The notes below the pieces were generated by a model. It did no database searches and was not told the origin of the DNA. It was given only the letters and a program-made list of their open reading frames with translations. A stretch of 12,231 nt of DNA. Origin: RGIG3528 sp963649295 (GTDB lineage Bacteria; Bacillota; Clostridia; Lachnospirales; Lachnospiraceae). Shown in pieces: positions 7,450 to 12,231 of the stretch. Numbering within the stretch: the first letter of the stretch is position 1; every line of letters starts with the position of its first letter. The position numbers were made by a program, and so were the translations under genes. The stretch is taken from NCBI GenBank assembly GCA_963649295.1, contig CAVJHK010000052.1:1-12231 (forward strand), read 5' to 3'.

Positions 7450-7926
7450 TTATTCCGTGTGATTTTCGTTATCGATACCGGAGTCCTCATTTTTATTGGA
7501 TTCGATATCGGTGCAAGCGTCACCGGATTCTTTTTTTGATGCTTTTTTCATTGCATCAAAAACGGCGGAAAAAGTTGTTTTCAATGCCGTATTTTTAGTC
7601 TCTGCTATCTCATTTTCGGGAATTTCACAAATTACATTAACATTGTCTTTTGTTGCGGAAAGCGCATAATATTTATTACAAATCCTGACAAGCAAAAGAT
7701 AACGTTCCCTTGCAATGCAATATGTTTCTATAAGCTCAAAATTGCCTGTGTTCTTTTGGCGGATATTTTTTGTTGCAACAAATTTTGTTGTGAAATAACA
7801 TGCCAAAAGAACAATGACAAAAATGATCAAAATCCCAAAAAATTCAAACAAATTCTGTGCGGATGAGCTTACGCTCTTCCCCGTATTGATTGTCAAAAAT
7901 AAATCCGGAAAAGATAATTTACCCAT
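7450..7926 (-). CDS. fliO: FliO (FliZ-like), export apparatus assembly factor
   Basis: FliO is a small single-pass membrane protein that helps FliP assemble into the flagellar export channel. The 158-residue protein has a short N-terminal region, one membrane segment at about 29-47, and a small basic cytoplasmic domain containing FELIETYCIARERYLLLVRI (about 63-82), the best match to the family. The C-terminal 30 residues are acidic and low-complexity. The family is weakly conserved, so the call rests on topology, this core motif and its place just before fliP. The ATG is 2 nt after the cheY stop and has no clear Shine-Dalgarno sequence, so translation is probably coupled to cheY. A 46-nt gap separates it from fliP. 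Confidence 0.85.
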   Translation of the reverse strand: MGKLSFPDLFLTINTGKSVSSSAQNLFEFFGILIIFVIVLLACYFTTKFVATKNIRQKNTGNFELIETYCIARERYLLLVRICNKYYALSATKDNVNVICEIPENEIAETKNTALKTTFSAVFDAMKKASKKESGDACTDIESNKNEDSGIDNENHTE

Positions 7927-7928
7927 AA

Positions 7929-8291
7929 TCAGCCGATTACTTTTCTTACCGCCTCGAGAACTCTGTCTGCATGGAAAGGCTTAACGATAAAGTCCTTTGC
8001 GCCTGCCTGGATGGATTCGATAACCATCGCCTGCTGACCCATAGCGGAACACATAATAACACTGGCATTGCCGTCTTTTGCACGAATCTCTTTAAGAGCC
8101 TGGATACCGTCCTTTTCAGGCATTGTGATGTCCATCATAACGAGATCGGGCTTTGTTTCCGTATATTTGTCAACGGCAACCGCACCATTTTCGGCTTCAC
8201 CGGCAATATCATAGCCGTTCTTTGTAAGAATGTCCTTTATCATCATTCTCATGAATGCCGCATCATCACAAATCAAAATACTTTTTGCCAT
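7929..8291 (-). CDS. cheY: CheY, chemotaxis response regulator
   Basis: CheY is a single-domain receiver that is phosphorylated by CheA and then binds the flagellar switch to change rotation. The 120-residue protein is just the receiver fold. Visible active-site residues are the acidic pair D9-D10, phosphoacceptor D54 in VMMDITMP, the Ser at 82 in CSAMGQ and K104 in VKPF. There is no output domain. It lies directly downstream of fliY, whose product should remove its phosphate, and fliM, whose product should bind it. The ribosome binding site AGGAGAT (8304-8298) is well placed. A strong extended -10 element about 45 nt upstream suggests it can also be transcribed from its own promoter. Confidence 0.97.
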   Translation of the reverse strand: MAKSILICDDAAFMRMMIKDILTKNGYDIAGEAENGAVAVDKYTETKPDLVMMDITMPEKDGIQALKEIRAKDGNASVIMCSAMGQQAMVIESIQAGAKDFIVKPFHADRVLEAVRKVIG

Positions 8292-8334
8292 ATTCTTATC
8301 TCCTAAAATTAGTATGATTATAAATATATGAAAG

Positions 8335-8363
8335 ATTATAGCATAAAAATCCGATAAATAAAG
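8335..8363 (-). promoter_or_regulatory. Candidate internal sigma-A promoter for cheY (extended -10)
   Basis: The minus strand contains TATGCTATAAT (8345-8335), a perfect TATAAT -10 hexamer with a TRTG extension. At a 17-nt spacing the -35 position holds CTTTAT (8363-8358), a poor match, as is common for extended -10 promoters. Start of transcription would fall near 8328, about 36 nt before the cheY ATG. The site lies in the 104-nt AT-rich fliY-cheY gap and has not been tested. Confidence 0.6.
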
Positions 8364-8395
8364 CCAAAATAAGTGAGTTTATCTTTATTTTCGAT

Positions 8396-9670
8396 TTATT
8401 TTATGACTTCCGTAATTCTTATACCAAAAGCTTCGCCGATGACAACAACCTCTCCCTTGGCAACATATTTTCCGTTTACAAGAACGTCTATCGGTTCACC
8501 TGCAAGGCGATTAAGCTCTACAACCGTACCCGGCGCAAAGTCCAAAATTTCCTTTATTGTCCTGCTTGTGCGTCCGAGTTCTACCGAAACTTCGAGCGGA
8601 ACATCAAGAAGGAGATCGATGTTTTCGGTCTGAAGTAAGGGCGACTGAACCTGCATAAAAGGCTGAAACTCGGCATTCGAAACATTTACATTTTGCTGAG
8701 GAACAAAATTCATTTGAGGCATTTGCATGTTGGGAACAGGTTGCCCCGGCATCATACCCATGCCATAGCCCATATTCTGCCCCATGTTCATCTGTCCCAT
8801 GTTCATGCCGGGATTCATCTGTCCCATATTCATACCGGGATTCATTCCCTGCATTCCCATGTTCATTCCCGAATTCATTTGATTCTGCATATTAAACATA
8901 TCGCTGCCTGACATATTGTTTTGTGTCTGCGATGTGTTTACGGATGCAGCAGGTTTTTCGGGTTCGGGAGCGGGGGCCGCCTCTTCCGTTTCACCGATAA
9001 ATTTTTGATAAAGGCTCTTTGCAAAATCAACCGGATAAAGCTGCATAAGCTCACTGTCAACAAGATCTCCGATTGTCATTTTAAAAGAAACCTTTACAAA
9101 CGGCTTTGTAAGGAAAGGCGCAATCGAAGCCGCATCCGTGACATTTGACATATCAATAAGTGAAGCGCTCGGCGGTGTAATATCAACCTTTGCTTCTATC
9201 ATTGAAGAAATCGAGGTAGAAGCAGAGCCCATCATCTGGTTCATTGCTTCGCTTATCGCACTCAAATGAAGATCGGAAAGTTCGCCTTCGGTATTCGTTC
9301 CGTCTCCGCCCATCATGAGATCGGAAATTACCTTTACGTCATTTTCCTTTAAAATCAATATATTGTTTCCGTCAAGTCCTTCTTTGTAAAGAATCTGAAT
9401 GAAAATACAGGGCTTGCTGTAGGAATTTACAAGCTCATCCCATGTCATTATGCTGACCGACGGAGTCGAAATATCAACCTTCTGGTTTACAAGTGCGGCA
9501 AGAGTCGTTGCCGAGCTTCCCATGGATATGTTTGATACTTCGCCTATTGCATCGCGCTCTTCGTTTGTCAGTTTTTCGGAATTGTTCGCGCTTTCTGAAG
9601 CGTCATCATCCGAATCGTCAACCGAATTAAATAATGCATTTATTTCTTCCTGGGATAACAAACCATCCAT
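8396..9670 (-). CDS. fliY: FliY, CheY-P phosphatase and FliN-like switch protein
   Basis: FliY replaces FliN in many Gram-positive bacteria: it is part of the switch C-ring and also dephosphorylates CheY-P. The 424-residue protein has four parts. Residues 4-13 (LLSQEEINAL) match the CheY-P-binding peptide also seen in FliM. A CheC-like domain (about 34-225) has two phosphatase motifs of the form [D/S]xxxExxNx22P: D40-E44-N47-P70 and S137-E141-N144-P167, both complete. A linker (about 226-345) starts Pro/Glu/Ala-rich and then becomes Met/Asn/Gly/Gln-rich. The C-terminal FliN/SpoA domain (about 350-424) carries LLLDVPLEVSVELGRT and the usual LNRLAGEPIDVLVNGK. The ATG is 2 nt after the fliM stop, with Shine-Dalgarno AAGGAGG (9687-9681) embedded in the last fliM codons. 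The linker contains a near-perfect 27-bp duplication. Confidence 0.96.
   Translation of the reverse strand: MDGLLSQEEINALFNSVDDSDDDASESANNSEKLTNEERDAIGEVSNISMGSSATTLAALVNQKVDISTPSVSIMTWDELVNSYSKPCIFIQILYKEGLDGNNILILKENDVKVISDLMMGGDGTNTEGELSDLHLSAISEAMNQMMGSASTSISSMIEAKVDITPPSASLIDMSNVTDAASIAPFLTKPFVKVSFKMTIGDLVDSELMQLYPVDFAKSLYQKFIGETEEAAPAPEPEKPAASVNTSQTQNNMSGSDMFNMQNQMNSGMNMGMQGMNPGMNMGQMNPGMNMGQMNMGQNMGYGMGMMPGQPVPNMQMPQMNFVPQQNVNVSNAEFQPFMQVQSPLLQTENIDLLLDVPLEVSVELGRTSRTIKEILDFAPGTVVELNRLAGEPIDVLVNGKYVAKGEVVVIGEAFGIRITEVIK
8789..8842 (-). repeat. Two 27-bp tandem repeats in the fliY linker
   Basis: Two adjacent 27-bp copies (8789-8815 and 8816-8842) differ at two positions and each encode NPGMNMGQM. 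They lie in a Met-rich tract (8711-8914, residues 253-320) with 22 methionines in 68 residues, and further partial copies (MNMGQ, GMNMGM) flank them. Confidence 0.9.
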
Positions 9671-9672
9671 AA

Positions 9673-10653
9673 TTATTCTTCCTCCTTAATTACAGAAGCG
9701 ATTTTTATTGCATACGAGCCGGAAGATTCACCCGGCAATGCCGTAAATTTATATATATTTCCGACATATATGTCAAGCTCATCAGAAACTTTTCTGTCAA
9801 GCTTTATAATATCTCCCTTTGTCATATTTATGTAATCGTTAACCGATATGACACTGCGCCCGAGAACAGCTTTAATGGGAACTCTTGCCTTTGAAATAGT
9901 TGCTTCGATGAATTGCTTATAAACTTCATCATTCTTTTCCTGCATCGTCGAATACCAATATTTGGTATTGAGTTTGTCTATAACAGGCTCGATAACGGTA
10001 TACGGTATACATACGTTCATCATACCTTCAACCGTACCGATTTTGATGCTCATCGTTATAAGAGCAACCATTTCATTCGGGCTTATAAATTGTGCAAATT
10101 GTGAATTTGTTTCGGTTTTTGTAAATACCGGCTCAAGCTCCACAACGTTGCTCCAGGGCTCCGCAAGCTGGTTTGTTATCATTACGAAAATGCGGTCTAA
10201 GATTGTTGTTTCGATTTCGGTAAAGGCTCTTGATTTTTCGAGAGGAAGTCCCGATCCTCCGAGCATTCTGTCAATAATCGCATATCCTATATTTTCGGAA
10301 AGCTCAATTATTATGCTTCCCGTTAGCGGCTGCAAATCGATAAGTCCGAGCAAAACGGGATTTGAGAGCGCATTCGTAAATTCGGCATAAATGATTGCTT
10401 CTGAATTTATAACCTCTATTTGCGTACTTACACGCAAATAAGCAGGAAAGTGCGTCGAAAGCAGACGTCCGAAATGTTCAAAGATAATTTCGAGTGTTCG
10501 AAGGTGTTCCTTTGAAAATTTTGAGGGACGTGAAAAGTCGTAGTTTTTGACAACGACGTCATCTGATTCTTTGAGCTCTTCTGCGTCAATCTCACCTGTG
10601 GAAAATGCTTTTAACAGGTCATCTATTTCTTTTTGGGACAGTACGTCTCCCAT
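9673..10653 (-). CDS. fliM: FliM, flagellar motor switch protein
   Basis: FliM connects the MS-ring to the C-ring and receives the CheY-P signal. The 326-residue length is normal. The N-terminal LSQKEIDDLLKAF (about 5-17) is the CheY-P-binding peptide, followed by a flexible acidic stretch to about 36. The middle CheC-like domain runs to about 230 and contains the switch signature GGSG (132-135) in DRMLGGSGLP. It lacks the phosphatase residues, as expected for FliM. The C-terminal SpoA/FliN-like domain includes VLGRSVISVNDYINMTKGDI. Its ribosome binding site AAAGGA (10666-10661) is 7 nt from the ATG. A 91-nt gap with a hairpin separates it from fliL. The last codons (IKEEE) form the fliY ribosome binding site. 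Confidence 0.98.
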   Translation of the reverse strand: MGDVLSQKEIDDLLKAFSTGEIDAEELKESDDVVVKNYDFSRPSKFSKEHLRTLEIIFEHFGRLLSTHFPAYLRVSTQIEVINSEAIIYAEFTNALSNPVLLGLIDLQPLTGSIIIELSENIGYAIIDRMLGGSGLPLEKSRAFTEIETTILDRIFVMITNQLAEPWSNVVELEPVFTKTETNSQFAQFISPNEMVALITMSIKIGTVEGMMNVCIPYTVIEPVIDKLNTKYWYSTMQEKNDEVYKQFIEATISKARVPIKAVLGRSVISVNDYINMTKGDIIKLDRKVSDELDIYVGNIYKFTALPGESSGSYAIKIASVIKEEE

Positions 10654-10692
10654 AGAAATGTCCTTTGCAATGGTTATTTTTTGTCATAATTG

Positions 10693-10716
10693 AAGCTTTC
10701 GCCTAAGCAAAAGCTT
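10693..10716 (-). promoter_or_regulatory. RNA hairpin between fliL and fliM
   Basis: On the minus strand AAGCTTTTGC and GCGAAAGCTT form a 10-bp stem, one pair being U-G, closed by the loop TTAG. It is not followed by a run of T in either direction, so it does not look like an intrinsic terminator. A role as an mRNA stability or processing element is inference only. Confidence 0.55.
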
Positions 10717-10744
10717 ATTAATTTCTGACTTTAGGTAAAATATT

Positions 10745-11284
10745 TTAGTTAATCGTAATGGCAAGTGTAACATCAACAACAAGCTCATCGCTTGCTTCCG
10801 CATCCGAGCTTCTGAAATACGTGCGGCAATACGAAAGCATTTTGCCCTTAATCGTATTTATAACTGTTTCGTCGTTCATTTCGTCAGCCGTATATCCTCT
10901 TACAAGTGAGGTCAGATATTCGTTCAAAATTGCCGACTGATCCGTAATAACCGCCGTAACGTCCGCATAATCTGCAGCCGCAGAGTTAAGAATTACGGTA
11001 AAATCGATAAGAGCATAACGGTTTTTTGTTTCGCCGTCAGCTTTTTTTAAATTTATCGTAAGTCCCGAGCCTATCGTATAAGGCTTACGATTTTTAAGCG
11101 GAACGGATGTATAAGAGGAAGCATCCGGATTTTCGAGTTCAAGATTTATAACGGTACAAATCTTTTTGATTAACATATTTGTGTTGTTTGCCGCAGGTAC
11201 AATCGCAAACAATGTCACAGCAGAAAGAATTATGTTTGCAATTACCGCAGCAAGTATTGCTATTGCAAGTATGTTTTTTTTCAT
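10745..11284 (-). CDS. fliL: FliL, stator-associated basal body protein
   Basis: FliL is a single-pass membrane protein that surrounds or supports the stator units. The 179-residue protein has a short cytoplasmic start, one membrane segment at about 5-28, and an extracytoplasmic domain. FliL sequences diverge strongly, so the call rests on topology, size, the C-terminal pattern (INTIKGKMLSYCRTYF near 143-158, then a beta strand at the end) and its place between motB and fliM, the standard position in Gram-positive fla operons. The ribosome binding site GGAGG (11293-11289) is only 4 nt from the ATG, a short spacing. It starts 15 nt after the MotB stop. Confidence 0.8.
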   Translation of the reverse strand: MKKNILAIAILAAVIANIILSAVTLFAIVPAANNTNMLIKKICTVINLELENPDASSYTSVPLKNRKPYTIGSGLTINLKKADGETKNRYALIDFTVILNSAAADYADVTAVITDQSAILNEYLTSLVRGYTADEMNDETVINTIKGKMLSYCRTYFRSSDAEASDELVVDVTLAITIN

Positions 11285-11299
11285 AAAGCCTCCGTGCCC

Positions 11300-12231
11300 T
11301 TAATTTGAGCTTCTTTGATTGTATAATCTTATTTCCACTCTTCTGTTTTTTGCTCTTCCTACAGCTGTGGAATTGTCTGCAACGGGTTCGTGCGAGCCTC
11401 TTCCGGCATAATAAATATTATCCCATCCGAGTCCTTTGTCTTCCGCAAAATATGTCGCAACCGTAATTGCACGGCATGCCGACAAAATATCGTTATTCAA
11501 GAATTTTGCCGTATTTGTGGGCGTATTGTCGGTATGTCCGATTATTTCTATTTTGTATCCTCGATATTGCTTTAATATATCGCCGAGTTTTGACAAAATC
11601 GGCATTGCGTCTTTTTTAACCTGATCGGAACCCGCATCAAAAAGCACCGCGCCGCTGATTTCTATTTGAACATATTGATATGACGTGGCATCAACTTTCA
11701 TTTCGAGTGTGTCGGACAGATTAAGCTTATCTAAAAGTCCCGCAATATCCGAATACATAAGCGAACTTTCCGCCTTGTTTTTGTCAAACTCTATTTGAGC
11801 CGCACCTGACATTATCTCGTCTTCGCTAAGCTTTCCGCCCGCATTGTCACCGGAATCTCCGGGATCTTTTTCTCCGTCGCCGGCAGATTCGTCTTTGTTG
11901 CCCGACTGATCCTCACCGACATTTTCTTTATCGCTTATGTTTCCGGTATCTTTGCCTGTATCGCCCGCGTTATCATCCTTATTTCCGGACTGATCCTCGC
12001 CGGTATTTTCTTTATCGCTTGTATCTCCGGTATCTTTGCCTGTATCGCCCGCGTTATCGTCCTTATTGCCCGACTGGTCCTCACCGGTATTGTCTTTATC
12101 GCTTGTATCTCCGGTATCTTTGCCTGTATCGCCCGCGTTATCGTCCTTATTGCCCGACTGGTCCTCACCGGTATTGTCTTTATCGCTTGTATCTCCGGTA
12201 TCTTTGCCTGTATCGCCCGCGTTATCGTCCT
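11300..12231 (-). CDS. motB: MotB stator protein, C-terminal part with acidic repeat linker (5' end off the window)
   Basis: MotB anchors the proton- or sodium-driven stator to peptidoglycan. At least 309 residues are visible and the frame is open to the right edge; the N-terminal membrane helix lies outside. The first in-window ATG (11812) is not the true start, because the same frame continues upstream without a stop. From N to C there is a linker of 28-residue acidic repeats (about 4.5 copies), a segment before the core, and an OmpA-type peptidoglycan-binding domain. The domain shows VLFDAGSDQVKKDAMPILSK, the binding motif IIGHTDNTP, LSACRA and a C-terminal GRAKNRRVEIRL, all typical of MotB. 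Its position before fliL supports MotB over other OmpA proteins. Whole MotB proteins are usually near 250-300 residues, so this one is unusually long. Ion specificity cannot be read without the N-terminus. Confidence 0.88.
   Translation of the reverse strand, partial: DDNAGDTGKDTGDTSDKDNTGEDQSGNKDDNAGDTGKDTGDTSDKDNTGEDQSGNKDDNAGDTGKDTGDTSDKENTGEDQSGNKDDNAGDTGKDTGNISDKENVGEDQSGNKDESAGDGEKDPGDSGDNAGGKLSEDEIMSGAAQIEFDKNKAESSLMYSDIAGLLDKLNLSDTLEMKVDATSYQYVQIEISGAVLFDAGSDQVKKDAMPILSKLGDILKQYRGYKIEIIGHTDNTPTNTAKFLNNDILSACRAITVATYFAEDKGLGWDNIYYAGRGSHEPVADNSTAVGRAKNRRVEIRLYNQRSSN
11853..12231 (-). repeat. 84-bp tandem repeat encoding a 28-residue acidic unit in MotB
   Basis: The period is exactly 84 bp (copies begin at 11853, 11937, 12021, 12105 and 12189, the last cut by the edge), so the frame is kept. 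The copies at 12021-12104 and 12105-12188 appear identical; the two nearer the OmpA domain are increasingly diverged. The unit contains DKDNTGEDQSGNKDDNAGD plus GKDTGDTS: 8 Asp, 1 Glu and 3 Lys in 28 residues, a net charge of about -6 per unit. The array continues beyond the window. Confidence 0.95.

Noticed and set aside
8693..8911. 72-codon plus-strand frame rich in histidine
   Set aside because: The histidines are only the complement of the fliY methionine codons (CAT opposite ATG). There is no ribosome binding site or independent support.
10693..10716. Intrinsic terminator between fliL and fliM
   Set aside because: The stem is good but no T-run follows on either strand, and the operon clearly continues.
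11300..11812. MotB OmpA domain as a separate 170-residue protein starting at ATG 11812
   Set aside because: There is no stop between this ATG and the repeat linker in the same frame, so the ATG is an internal methionine.
11935..12168. 77-codon minus-strand frame of repeated basic residues in the MotB repeat
   Set aside because: It is an alternative frame of the 84-bp repeat. The MotB frame is open across the whole array and joins the OmpA domain directly.
11853..12231. CRISPR array
   Set aside because: The 84-bp units are contiguous, without spacers, and keep an open coding frame, so this is a coding tandem repeat.

Overview
The window is a single block of flagellar and chemotaxis genes, all on the minus strand, so transcription runs from the right edge (12231) to the left edge (1). 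The DNA is AT-rich, with Shine-Dalgarno sequences of the GGAGG type. The gene set is Gram-positive in style: FliY (CheC-like phosphatase plus FliN) instead of plain FliN, a CheY inside the cluster, and FlhF-FlhG at the end. This points to a motile member of the Firmicutes, most likely class Clostridia (Lachnospiraceae-like). That placement is inferred from gene content and style, not from a marker gene.

Layout in transcription order: MotB (C-terminal part with a long acidic repeat linker, running off the right edge), fliL, fliM, fliY, cheY, fliO, fliP, fliR, fliQ, flhB, flhA, flhF, flhG, and probably the first codons of another gene at the left edge. Most junctions are 2-5 nt gaps or 1-nt stop/start overlaps, and several Shine-Dalgarno sequences lie inside the last codons of the upstream gene, so this looks like one translationally coupled operon. 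The longer gaps are fliL-fliM (91 nt, with a hairpin), fliY-cheY (104 nt, with a strong extended -10 promoter candidate), fliO-fliP (46 nt) and flhB-flhA (95 nt). No gap reaches 300 nt.

How the genes work together: MotB (stator) and FliL (stator-associated) supply torque. FliM and FliY form the switch and C-ring, which bind phosphorylated CheY; FliY should also dephosphorylate it. FliO, FliP, FliQ, FliR, FlhB and FlhA make up the flagellar type III export apparatus. FlhF (GTPase) and FlhG (MinD-like ATPase) set the site and number of flagella. No main operon promoter is visible, so it must lie upstream of the right edge.

The window is mostly a conserved core system and I see no wholly new system in it. 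The points that stand out are the 84-bp tandem repeat giving MotB a 28-residue acidic linker repeat, the order fliP-fliR-fliQ-flhB instead of fliP-fliQ-fliR-flhB, a methionine-rich repeat linker in FliY, an N-terminally extended FliP, a possible internal promoter for cheY, and an open reading tail after the flhB TGA stop. I found no mobile elements, CRISPR arrays, tRNA or rRNA genes.
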